Origin: Posidonia oceanica | Taxonomy: Eukaryota; Streptophyta; Magnoliopsida; Alismatales; Posidoniaceae | NCBI GenBank assembly: GCA_037176725.1 | Contig: JAZBRS010000035.1 | Span: 49,362,001-49,426,000 of the forward strand | Length of the DNA stretch: 64,000 bases | Direction of reading: 5' to 3' | In this document: positions 43,939 through 55,229 of the stretch, one piece after another | How the letters are laid out: every line of letters begins with the position of its first letter | How positions within the stretch are numbered: position 1 is the first letter of the stretch | Program-made: the position numbers and the translations under genes | Notes under the pieces: generated by a model | What the model was told of the DNA's origin: nothing | Database searches by the model: none | What the model saw: only the letters and a program-made list of their open reading frames with translations

Positions 43939-46900
43939 CTAGGGCCCAGCCTAGATCCCCCATCCACCTCTTAGGCCGACCTCAGCTAGAATCTCCTGTA
44001 CACCTCCTAGGCAGACCTCAACTTGCCCCAGCCTTCCCACCCCAACAACCATACCCTCCAGGTAGACCTCAATACCCAGTAGGTCCCCCTGTAACCCCTC
44101 CTGTGCTCGCAGCACATGCTCCAGTGGTTATTGACTTAACCTTGGACACCCATCGCGTCCCTTACAGCTACGCCACAGAAATGTGTGCAGAAGTAATGCG
44201 ATCGGGGAGGGTCTACAGGCCCCCAGCACCGGTAATTAGGCCAAATCACCCTAAACCTGCTATGCCCCCACCCTCCAACCAACCCGTAGTAGACCCAACC
44301 TCAAATCAACCTGTAGCAAGCCAAATCCCTGCCCAACCTGTAACGGCCCAACTTCCTGCCACTACTCCCTTAGAGCTTGCCAAAACAACCCCTCCTGTTG
44401 CCAAAAAGAACCAACCCAAGCCAGACATAACCTCCCAACTTAAGAAGGTCAAAGCCGACATTTCCATTTGGAACCTGATCCACACCTCTGCCGAACACCG
44501 CGAGGCTTTTCTTCGCGTGTTCCAGGCTGCCCGTGTGTCCCAGTCTATTGAGCCTTCAGCCTTGGAAAGCATGGTAGGGATGATTGCGGAGCCCCAGATC
44601 ATCTCTTTTACAAGTGATGAACTACCTCCAGCGGGGATTAATCATAATCAACCTCTGTTCGTCACGGTTCAGTTCAAAAACTTTCACATTCCCCTAACGC
44701 TGGTTGATAATGGGTCAGGCCTTAACGTCTGCCCCTTGCGTACTACAATCAAGCTCGGATTCAAAGCCGAGGACATCACGCCAGCCGTGAAGGGAATGAC
44801 AGCTTTTGACAACACCCACCATGACGCTCTAGGGATCCTGATTATTCCCCTTGCTATCGGCCCGGTCGTCTTCGATGTAGAATTCTATGTCGTCGACTTG
44901 AAGCCGAATTTCAATCTTCTGCTTGGGCGCCCTTGGCTCCACAAGCATCGGGTCCTTCCTTCGACCCTCCATCGGATGATAAAGTACCGTCGCAGTGATG
45001 ATGTCATTGTCGTCATGGCGGAGAACTTTGAGAAGGAGTGGATCGAAGCAGTCTCCCCCGTGTCTTCACAAGCTATCCCGTTTGACCCCGAGACTTCTGA
45101 AGTTCTATATCGTGTTAATCGGTGCGAGCCGGTTAACTTCATTCCTGATCTTGAACGTGTCAACTCCTTGGCCATTCACAGCAACCCCTTCCGAATGGTC
45201 GAGAATGTATGTCACGGGTGGGGTTACATAAAGGGTACACCGCTCGGGCGTCACGGCCAGGGGATCGCAGAGCCGATCGCAGCGATGGAGCGGAGGAAAT
45301 CTGAAGGCCTCGGTTACGAACCCAAGCTCAACGAAGATCACTACCTTCAGCTCAAGGATCAAGAGCCAGCCATCCCTAGAGATCTCACTAACTTCACCAG
45401 TGCAGGGGTTCTGGGATCGACCGATGATCAAGCCGCGGTGCCGGCAGAAGGTTGGGTCTGCATTGAGGACTACTACTCGGATAAGGAGCAGTCTGGCACA
45501 GTAGAGGCAGTCCCAACTGGCAACAAGGCAATGATCAGCACAGAGGCACCACAGTCAGTTTGTTCAGCTCTCCCTCCTGCGAATACAGCAGACAGCTCAG
45601 CAGGCTCTATGGCAGAACTGGCAAGCTCTCACACTTTTGCAGCCACATCCGCATTACAAGTACAGGCAACAGTGGTACAGAAGTCAGAGACACTCCTTCT
45701 GGTAGAATCGGGCAGGCTACCTGCAGTCGCAGTCGCACCAGTGCCACTGTCACTCTCTCTGGAGCGACAGTCGATCAATTCAGTCAGCAACGCGACTTGG
45801 CCTACTCCAGCGGCCGCATCATTGAGAATGCAGTCGGCGCAGTCTGCTTCGCATCTTCCTGACGCAAAACAACAACTCTCATGGCAAGCCCCCATGGCAT
45901 CAGAAGCCGCACTCTCACAGTCACAACCAAATGCAGAGGACCAACTAAGCACCATAGTCTCCTGGCCCTTGAGCCCTCAGAAGAGCATCTCTGCCTGCCT
46001 TCCACCTGCAACAGTGACTCTGGCAGCATACCCATCTGTGGCCCCGCTGACCAGTCTGTTTGGATCTCCTACGCCAAAGCTGCCATTATCAGGCGCGCCC
46101 GTGAGTCAGATCATGCAAATTCTGAGGGCAGCAATCCGTCTTGCAGCCGAGCCAGTGCTGCAGGCCCCCGGCGCCTACTACGTCGACTCACCCTCAGACG
46201 AGGAGGAAGGAGTGGCGATAGAAGCCCAGGTCGATTCATGGATGTCCGACTTAGAGCTACTTTATCAAGAACAAATCAAGTCGATAGCAGAAGACCTGGC
46301 AGAGCATCGAGTCACAGAAAGGAAAGGGAAAGCCGTGGTTACGGACCCTTCTCTGCAAGAAGACCATGCCTCTATCATGGTCCTGGAAGAAGGCTCAGCA
46401 ACGTCGGACTCCCCTAGACCAGATGAGCTCATTACTCTCCGACCAGAAGGCGGGTCTAGGTGGTTTGTGCAACACATGCCTCACCGGGGCAGCATAGCGA
46501 GCGGCGATGCCCAAATCAGCCACCGGTCCGGCATACCCTCCCCAAGCACACTAGAAGACCTAGAGGAGGAAGCACTAGCAGTCCAAGCAGCAGCAGTAAC
46601 AGAGCAGAAAGCAGAATCAGCAACGGAGTTGTTAGCAGCCTCAGTAGCAGAATCATCAGCAGTATCAACAGCAGTATCAACAGCAGAATCAACAAGGTCC
46701 TCAACAGTATCAGCAGAACACTCAGCAGAATCAGTCAGGCTAGAGCAAACAGTAGAAGGAGTTGCTGGGACGGAGGTCGCGCGCCGAGGCTACAAGAATA
46801 CTCGAGTGAGCGTGACCATCTTGAAGCGTCACCAGGGCCAAGCAGCAGAACATATACACTCTTTCGACATCACAAGTCCTTCCTTTGAGGAAGAGATCCT

Positions 46901-48590
46901 CTCGGAACTTATTGCTTATGGAAAGGAGGATGATACGGGCATGGATGAGATTGACGAACCATTGCCCGAGTTCCGGCTCTATGATGACGACCCAGAAGGC
47001 CCCAACCTCCATGTTGAAGAAGAAACAGAGGTTGTCAACATCGGCACAGCTGAGGAAGTCAGAGAAGTTCGTATCAGTGCTCAGCTGTCCTCCCAGGCTC
47101 GAACAGAGTTCATCGCATTCTTGAAAGAATATGCGGATATCTTCGCCTGGAGTTACGAGGATAAGGTTGGCCTTGACATAGAGATAGTGGTGCACAATCT
47201 GCCCTTAAACCCCGATGCCAAGCCAGTGAAGCAGAAACTAAGAAGATGGCGACCGCAGTGGCTGCTCATGATCAAAGAAGAGATAATGAAGCAGCTCAGA
47301 GTCAACTTTCTGAAGGTCGTTCTTTATCCTGAGTGGCTGGCAAACATTGTACCTGTGCCCAAGAAAGATGGCCGAGTTCGGATCTGCATCGACTATAGGG
47401 ACCTGAACAAGGCGAGTCCCAAGGATGACTTCCCCTTGCCTCACATTGATGTCCTAGTCGACAATACAGCGGGCCACAAGATGCTCTCCTTCATGGACGG
47501 CTTTTCTCGATATAACCAAGTTAAAATGGCAGAAGAAGACATGGAAAAGACTTCATTCATCACCCCTTGGGGAGTCTTTTGCTACCAAGTCATGCCATTC
47601 GGTCTGAAGAATGCTGGTGCGACCTATCAGAGGGCCATGACTACGCTGTTGCACGACCTCATGCACCAAGAAGTAGAGGTCTACGTAGACGACATGATTG
47701 CTAAAACTAGAGAGCCTGAAGACCATCTTGCCTGTCTAAAAAAGCTCTTTGATCGTCTACGGAAATACAAATTGCGCCTGAATCCCAAGAAGTGTGTATT
47801 CGGGGTGTCTTCTGGCAAGCTGCTCGGCTACATTGTTAGCCAAAGGGGGATTGAGGTGGACCTGATGAAAGCGAAAGCCATCGTGGACATGCCACCCCCC
47901 AGAACTGAAAAGGAGGTCAAAAGTCTGCTTGGGCGTTTACAGTATATCTGTCGCTTTATTGCACAGCTTATGCCCATCTGTGAACCCATATTCAAGCTCC
48001 TCAAGAAGAATGCACAAATCGACTGGAGCGAGGAGTGTCAGGCTGCATTTGCCAAGATCAAGCAGCTATTGATCAAGCCTCCTGTCCTGGTTCCCCCTAC
48101 ACTAGGGAGACCTTTGCTTCTCTACCTTTCTACCACGCAGCATTCCATGGGCGCCGTCTTGGGCCAACATGACGAATCTAGTAGAAAGGAGCGCGCCATC
48201 TATTACCTGAGCAAGAAATTTAATGAATGCGAAGCCAGGTACAGTACACTAGAGAAGACCTACTTGTCCCTTGTCTGGGCTGCACAGAAACTAAGGCACT
48301 ACATGATGACATACCCAGTTCAGCTCTTATGCCGACATGATCCTATCAAGTTCCTCTTTCAAAAGCCGGCCATGGTAGGCAGATGTGCTAAGTGGCAGGT
48401 GTTATTGTCTCAGTACGACATCACCTTTGTCACACAAAAATCCATGAAGGGTCAGGCCATGGCAGACCATCTTGCTGATCTTCCTCTGCCTGAATACCAA
48501 CCCCTCCAGACGCAGTTCCCTGACGAGGACATCCTCTTCGCAATGGAGGACTCTGAGGAGAAAAATCCTGAAAAACAAGAGGAATGGTAG
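43902..48590 (+). pseudogene. T2 protease, reverse transcriptase and first RNase H (1562 codons)
   Basis: The frame is open from 43902 to the TAG at 48588-48590. The protease active site DNGS is at residue 269. The linker has acidic YYVDSPSDEEEG. The RT has VPVPKKDGRVRICIDYRDLN, FPLPHIDVLVDNTAG, FITPWGVFCYQVMPFGLKN, and the catalytic YVDD at 47682-47693. The first RNase H (about 48080-48430) has LYLSTTQHSMGAVL where active domains usually keep LxxDAS, so its first catalytic Asp appears lost. That is expected in Tat elements, which carry a second RNase H. This part would make cDNA in the particle. The terminal TAG is CAG to TAG and only interrupts the polyprotein before the second RNase H. It is classed as pseudogene because the full polyprotein is broken at three or more points. 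Confidence 0.88.
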
Positions 48591-50309
48591 CTCTACTTTG
48601 ATGGCGCTGTCAACAAAAAGGGCCGAGGCGTAGGTGCAGTGCTGACCACGCCCCAGGGACAGATGATTCCTTTCGCGAGGAAGCTGACTTTCACCTGCAC
48701 AAACAATGAAGCAGAATATGAAGCATGCATCCTAGGGTTGAAAGTCGCCCTCGAGCATAAGGCGCGGAAGCTGCATGTGCACGGTGATGCCATGCTAGTG
48801 ATTTCTCAAGTGAACGGCGACTGGAGGACAAAAGATCCCAAACTTGTGCCGTATCACGAACACCTGCTGAGGCTGATGGAAGAGTTTGAGAGCATTTGCT
48901 TCATATACATGAATAGAGCAAAGAACGCGTACGCAGACGCGCTAGCAACTCTGGCATCCTGGCTCACTATACCTGAAGACAGCACAGTGGATATATCTAT
49001 TACCCGCATTGAGCAGCCTGCATACTGCATGAACATAGAAGAGGCGGATCCAGCAGAGGAGCAGCCCTGGTATCAAGACATAAAATCTTTCCTGGAGTCT
49101 GGCAGCTTTCTTCCTGAAACCGCGGCAGCAGACAAGAGAACTCTGGCATGTCTGGCGTCAAAATATGTGTTGGGGGCTGGGCAGCTGTACAGAAGGTCAT
49201 ATAATCAGATGCTACTACGCTGCCTGAACAGATCAGAGGCTGACATGCTGATGCTTCAAGTGCACGCAGGGACCTGTGGCCTGCACATGAACGGAGTCCT
49301 CCTGGCCAAGAAGGTCATGCTCCAAGGATATTTTTGGCAGACCATGGAAGCAGACTGCTGCCGATTCATGCGTAGATGCCACAACTGCCAGATCCATGGT
49401 AACTTCATCAAGGCCCCCCCACAACAGCTGCATAACATGTCTTCGCCATGGCCTTTCTCCACCTGGGGGATCGATGTCATTGGTGCCATCCACCCGGCTG
49501 CTTCAAATGGTCATCGCTACATTCTGGTAGCGATCGATTACTTTACCAAGTGGGTGGAAGCAGCCTCTTATAAGACAGTCACCGCTGTGGCAACAGAAAA
49601 GTTTATCAGGAACAATATCGTTGCCCGATATGGGGTCCCGCACTCTGTCATCTCTGATAATGGCACAAACTTCATTGCCAAAAGGATCAAGGAATACCTG
49701 CAGAGTCTCAAGATCAAGCATCATAGATCCTCGCCCTATCGGCCACAGATGAACGGAGCGGTGGAGTCTGCAAACAAGAACATTGTTAAAATCCTGAAGA
49801 AGATGGCAGAAACCCACAAGGATTGGCATGACAAGCTCCCGTACGCGCTCTGGGCGCACAGGACATCAATCCGGACCTCGACGGGAGCCACCCCGTATTC
49901 TCTGGTATACGGCATGGAAGCGGTGTTACCTGTCGAAGTAGAGATCCCCTCACTGCGGATCCTGCGAGAAGCTGAGTTGGAAGAGGCAGAATGGGTTGAA
50001 GACCGCTGCGTCCAACTAAATCTGATTGATGAGCACAGACTGCAAGCTATGCACAACGCTCACTGCTACCAGAAGCTGATGGCCAGAGCATTCTTGAAGA
50101 AGGTCTAGCCCAGAAACTTTTAGCCAGGGGACCTCGTTTTGCGTGCCATTCACTTGCCTGACGGTCGAGGCAAATTCTGACCTAATTGGCATGGCCCCTT
50201 TGTGGTCAAGCAGATCTTCTCGGGAGGCGCTGTAACTCTTGAGGATATGGACCAGGTCGAGCAGTCTGAGCCCGTCAACCTCTGCTATCTCAAGAAGTAC
50301 TATCAGTAG
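48591..50309 (+). pseudogene. T2 archaeal-type RNase H and integrase
   Basis: It continues in the frame of RT after the single TAG. aRNase H (about 48591-48960) has LYFDGAVNKKGRG, NNEAEYEACILGL, HGDAMLV and NAYADALA, which supply the D-E-D-D set. Integrase follows: the HHCC finger with HAGTCGLHMNG and CHNCQIHG (49260-49400); the core with D in STWGIDVIG, D in SVISDNGTNF and E in GAVESANKN (49460-49790); and then TPYSLVYGMEAVLPVE. After 50108 the C-terminal end has TAG 50106-50108, TAG 50120-50122 and TGA 50178-50180 before the natural TAG at 50307-50309. The core is complete but the C-terminal tail is cut. Confidence 0.9.
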
Positions 50310-51637
50310 TCGAAGGCGGCCCCATTGCAGATGCCCTTCTCCCACCTACACACTTGCGTTCTCACTTCTTGCACTCTCATCCTACCTGCATCTGCTATCT
50401 TGATCCTCACCTTTTGTTCTGGAACTTGCGCTTATACTTCTTCTATCCTATTCTTGCATCAATTCTCTTCAAATCATCATCGTCATCCCCTCAAATCATG
50501 CATTGCATCTTGGCCCGGTGATGAGAATCGGAAGTGCTTGCCTGCTCTGGAAGGAGTCCGCCCTACCTCACCTGGCACTACTTAGATGTCTTAGCTAGTG
50601 AGGGAGCCACCACCAATCAGGACAGACGAACTGCCTAAACTCGTAAGGACATACACCTCTGAGGGAGAAAAAATGTTAGGATGTGAATTTGGAAAAAGTG
50701 AGAGTAGACATCTAGGCATGGGCACGTCCAAGGAACAGAAGACGAAGACAGAAGCCGACCCTAGAGATAGGGGTGTGCAGTCTAACCCTGCTCCTTCTAC
50801 CCATCACACAGCAGACCCAAAGCAGAGACTCATCACAACTCAAACACCCTTCTTTTTCCACCAAAATGGGGATAGCAAAAGCCTGAAAAAAAAAAAGAGA
50901 AAAAAGGAATCAAACAAGCAAAAAAAAGAGATAGTACAAAAACAAAAAAAAAGGAGAAAAAGCAAGCAAAGAAAAAAAAAGAAGAAGAAAAAGGGCAAGA
51001 TTCAGCCCAAAAATGCAGGCACCATCATCCCCCCCGTACCTTACAAGAGACCCAAGGGTGTAAGCCTAAAAGGGTCTACCACTTCCCTCTAAAAGCAAAC
51101 ACTTACCCTCTCCTAGCTAGGGGCAGAGAAAGACTGCATACCTATGAGGGAGAAATCAAAAAAAAAAGAGAGAGCAGAAAGAATAGGTGTAGGTCCTGAG
51201 AGTCCGGCAAGTAGCCTGTCCTCACCACACCACCACCTGTATAGTGCCAACACCCGTTCCGGAGTGCCACTAGCGAGCCAAGAGTCTAAGTAGGGCCCAG
51301 TGAGCCGGGGACCACTCCCTTCCTTTGCAGCAGGCACCAAAGCACTCCGTATGCTGAGGGCACCCAAGCATACTAATCATTTCATAAGCATACCGACCTG
51401 CATCATGCATACATGCATCCTCAATTATCCCTTCTTTCTTATCAATCGTTCCGCTCTGCAACTCACTTCGACTCTGAGACAGTACTTCTTGCCTAGAACG
51501 CGTTGACGCTGCTCGAGCTGCGCTGGTCTAGATCTCCTTCTAGCCCTTGCCCCTGTGCCCACAAGACTGCTGCAGATTCCCTTTGCTTATCTATATGCTT
51601 AACTGCTATATTCTGACTTTAGCTGCTGGATGCATGT
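50310..51637 (+). other. T2 spacer between integrase and extra ORF
   Basis: The spacer is homologous to T3 29391-30676, with an A-rich purine tract at 50885-51000. Short frames such as 50598-51092 are Lys-rich translations of that tract. No gene is supported. Confidence 0.7.
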
Positions 51638-52975
51638 TTGAACTACTTTATCAGCCTCGGATTCTGCCTTCTGTCAGAGATTATATGCCTGTGTGATCTG
51701 ACTGTTTACAATGCTGATAACAGGTACCTTCAAGCTCTACAGCTATCTGCCTGTACCCCTGCGATCTGTGCAATGAGCTTCCCTACCCTGTTGACCCCAA
51801 CACACTTCTCAGAGACCCTGCGAGAATGGATCGGTGAGCTTACCCAAGAAGACTGCGAAAAGCTGCGCCTGTGGGGCATTCCAACCAAGCTGCTGAAGGC
51901 TGCTGATGTGGAAGTAAGCCGCCATCTTCTGTGTGCCGCCGCAAGGTTCTAGAAACCGGCACACCACGTCTTTCGCTTTGGCAGAACTGAACTAACACCC
52001 ACACTGGAAGAAGTGCGTCGGATCTGCGGCTTCTCCAAGATCATGGGGCCACCTATTTTCATGAGGCGTGACAGATATCTCGAGGTCCTGAGCCAACTGA
52101 CTGGGCTCCCTACTCAAAGCTGCCAACAAAGACTGATCTGCACCAGCGGACTTGAACCTATGCTTCGCCTAGCGCACTTTGATGATGTCATGAAGAAGCG
52201 CATCGAACTCGGAGATGAGCTGTGGCTCTGAGGGTTTGTCATCCGTTTCCTAGGCGAGCTGATCTTTACTCATGGCCGACTGACAGTGGCCATTGAGGTT
52301 GCAGAAATAGCACTTGCTGTGGTGACCCGGCACATAGACCTGGCACCAGTTGTTCTGGCAGAAACATACCGCGGGCTGGACCGCATCTCACATCGCTGCC
52401 GCCACTTCCACGGCTGTAGGGCACTTATACAAGTCTGGCTAGCCGCACACTTAGAGATGAACCTTCTGCGCCCCCAGGTACATGCCTTTGAAGCCTACTG
52501 CAACAGCGCCCGTGCCTAGACAGTCAAGAGCGTCAAAGAGGAATATGAGAGGCTATCAGCATTGACCGACGACTCAGTAACCTGGCGTATCATCCCCTCC
52601 ATCGCCGAGCCATTCACTGTCTTCTTCAACGCACGCGACACGCGGCTGATTGTACTATCAGGACTCACGGCGGGTGTGGAATACCATCCCATCAGGGTTA
52701 TGCGCCAGTTTGGCTTCCAGTAGGGCGCCTTTGTTGATAGCACAGCGCCCGAGCTTCTTCAGGCATACCCTCTTAGCACAACTGCCCCGACAAAGAAGCT
52801 GGCCGATCTGATGCAGCATGGGGTGCGATCAACAGACATCGCAGCTGCGAGAGGTGTAGGATGCACCCTTGAGTATGTGACTGAGGTCCAAGAGCTCTGA
52901 CCCATCAATGAAATACCGCCAGGCGGCCCTCTATTCCCCGACTCCAGGCAGTCAAAGAAGGCCCGAACCGGTAGG
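51638..52975 (+). pseudogene. T2 extra ORF: DUF7745-like remnant
   Basis: It is homologous along its length to the T3 and T4 extra ORFs, in one frame. The conserved Met is at 51773 (MSFPTLLTPTHFSE). It has TLEEVRRICGFSKIMGPPIF, LAPVVLAETYRGLD and ALIQVWLAAH. Stops break it at 51950 (TGG to TAG), 52229 (CGA to TGA), 52517, 52721 (CAG to TAG) and 52898 (TGG to TGA). Most are C to T or G to A changes in CG or CHG contexts, as expected for methylated DNA. The terminal stop is lost through a small indel near 52970. Confidence 0.75.
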
Positions 52976-53535
52976 GCACTTGTGCAGCCGATATGTGGTT
53001 TCCTTTCAAGTTGTGCTGTATATTTTGGCCTGCCACAGGCATGTACTCAACAGTTCTTTCAATGAAAAAGTGTTTTCTGCTGTCTGCTTGCACTTCAAGA
53101 CCTGCTTAATGCATTGCATAATCATTGCCCGCCTCATCCTGGGCCCTCTGGCCAGACTTGCAGCCAACACAACGCAGGAAAGTCCTCAGCGGCCAATCCG
53201 GAGTCCAGAATCTCTGCAGACCCGCGCCGTCAAGCCAAGCCATCCAGCGTCCCCAGCTGAGTCTCCGTCGGGCTGGCACCCCCAATTGCTTGGCGATGGG
53301 TCCGTCAACCTGTCATCATCTTCAGGCTGGTATCCCAAACTACTCGTCTGACAAACATGACAGTTTTGTCTTCATCCCTTGCTTTTGATGCCAAGGACGC
53401 ACTGGCCAACCCCTAGTGTCATACCGACACCAGGGGCATCTTTTGATCGCCCCTTGGTATCATTCTCTCCCTCTTTCCCCCATGATATTCCTGGTATCAT
53501 GGGATGATTCGCTCTCACGAAACCCATTCAATTGC
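52976..53535 (+). other. T2 start of 3' untranslated zone, with hairpins
   Basis: It has two diverged copies of the CAGCTGAGTC / GGCTGGCACCCC unit (53262-53345). Then comes the conserved hairpin pair (CCCCTAGTGTC 53410-53420 with GACACCAGGGG 53426-53436; one mismatch), followed by a perfect 9-bp hairpin CCCATGATA (53479-53487) / TATCATGGG (53495-53503) with loop TTCCTGG. No gene is seen. Confidence 0.7.
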
Positions 53536-53845
53536 CGGCCGATAAGTCCGATATCTTATCATCCCTTCATCCCCTCTTTGCCGGCCGATAAGTCCGATAT
53601 CTTATCATTCTATTCTTTTATCCCTTTGTCGGCCGATAAGTCCGATATCTTATCATTTCTTTCCCTTTGCCGGTCGATAAGTCCGATATCTTATCATCTC
53701 TTTCCCTTTACCGGTCAATAAGTCCGATATCTTATCATCTCTTTCCCTTTGCCGGCCGATAAGTCCGATATCTTATCATCTCTTTCCCTTTGCCGGCCGA
53801 TAAGTCCGATATCTTATCATCCTCTCTTCCCCTCTGCCGGCTGAT
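53536..53845 (+). repeat. T2 GATAAG/CTTATC tandem array, cut by T4
   Basis: Seven units of about 42-46 bases are built on GCCGGCCGATAAGTCCG followed by ATATCTTATC and a TC-rich spacer. Each contains perfect GATAAG/CTTATC arms and an interleaved CGG/CCG pair. An eighth begins at 53836 and is interrupted after CTGAT by T4. Confidence 0.88.
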
Positions 53846-55218
53846 TGTAGCGATCCCGATCGGAATCAGGCTCGCTATATTCAGCGGCGATTGAGATCTG
53901 AGGAAGAGGCTCAACTCGAAAACACTTGAAATCGAGGAGAAAAAGGAAAGATAAGACAAATCAGAGTCGCCACCATGTCTATTAACGGGAGACAAGGAAA
54001 ATCGGGGAAATGCGTGAATTAACACGCAAAACCGAGCAAAAAATGCAAAGCAAAGCAATGCAAAGGAAAACAAATGCAAACAAATGCAAATGAGATGACT
54101 CTAGCCTAGGATAAGGGTAGTACGGTCATTGCAGGCCGAAAGACAGGGTAAGGACTCCTGTTACGTGCGGGGAAGGTGTTAGGCACCCCCGACACGCCCG
54201 AAAATCGGTCTTTCTAGGCTTACGCTCGCATACGCAGAAAAATGCAGGATTGAATGCCTATGTGCCTATAAATGCCTGAATGAATGCTCAAGGTGTGCTC
54301 TAAGTGGGAAGAGACAAAGCAAAGAAGTAAACGTGCTCTCTAAGTGCTCAGCTGCGCTGTCCGTGTTCCGAATTAGGCGAAACCTAGCTCGTGAGAACTC
54401 CAGACAGTAAGCATCACAGCCCTATATGCAAATGCAGGCGAGAAAGCAAAACAACGAGAAAACCATGCAATGCAGTCGGCATGCAAGGGAAAACGGCGTA
54501 AAACACGCAAAACTAGACGAAAAAAGAGCAAGGCATGCAGAACGGAGCAAAAGAACAAAACCGGCGCGCAAAACGAGCGAGAAAGCAAGGTAGCACGCAA
54601 AACGAGACAAGAAAACAGAAGGGCACGCGAAACGGTGCAAAAGAACGAAACCGGCACGCAAAACAAGCGGGAAAACAAGGCAGCGCACAAAATAAGGCAA
54701 GAAAACAGAAGGGCACGCGAAACGGTGCAAAAGCTAGAGCGGGCACGCGAAACGGTGCCAAAACAGCGAAGCAAAAACCTCAGAAAAGCCATGCGAAATG
54801 CAAGAATGCAGAAAAGATCAAAAGAGGCCAAAGGAGGGCAAAACAACGTGTGTGTAAGAACAGACGTCGTTTAGGACCACTCGGAGTAGGTGTGAAGACC
54901 TACAGAGGGGAGAGTGTGCAAATGGAGGGATTACCACTTCTTAGCGACTGTTTCCCACTAAACCGTTCCACGGTGTGTCTCGCATGCTGCCCAAAGCTCG
55001 CGATGCGATCGGATCGTGGAAAAGGGAGAAGAAAGCCACATTAAGTGATAGATCCAGGGAAAACTCAACACAAAACACTCAGGGGTACGTGAAACGGGGA
55101 TTGGAAGATACAAGCAGAAAGGGGAGGCCCTATTCTACATGCTCAAAGAGACAGAAAGCGAAAACAAGGAAAACTTGTGCAAATGGTATGCAAATGAATG
55201 CAATGCAGGGGTTCAGGA

Positions 55219-55229
55219 GGACATACCTG
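55219..55229 (-). promoter_or_regulatory. candidate leader 5' splice site, T4 LTR
   Basis: On the reading strand CCAG is followed by GTATGT, at the same place as the GTAAGT sites of T2 and T3. Confidence 0.4.

Larger units (their letters stand above)
40434..53845 (+). mobile_element. T2 (second segment): leader, gag-pol, extra ORF, 3' untranslated zone
   Basis: It resumes with CTTAC (40434-40438), the right-hand copy of the T3 target duplication. It runs through the remaining leader, a nearly complete gag-pro-RT-RH-aRH-INT frame, spacer, extra ORF and a GATAAG-type repeat array. It is then cut at 53845 by T4, with CTGAT (53841-53845) as the expected duplicated target. Its PPT and 3' LTR should lie to the right of T4. 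Confidence 0.9.
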
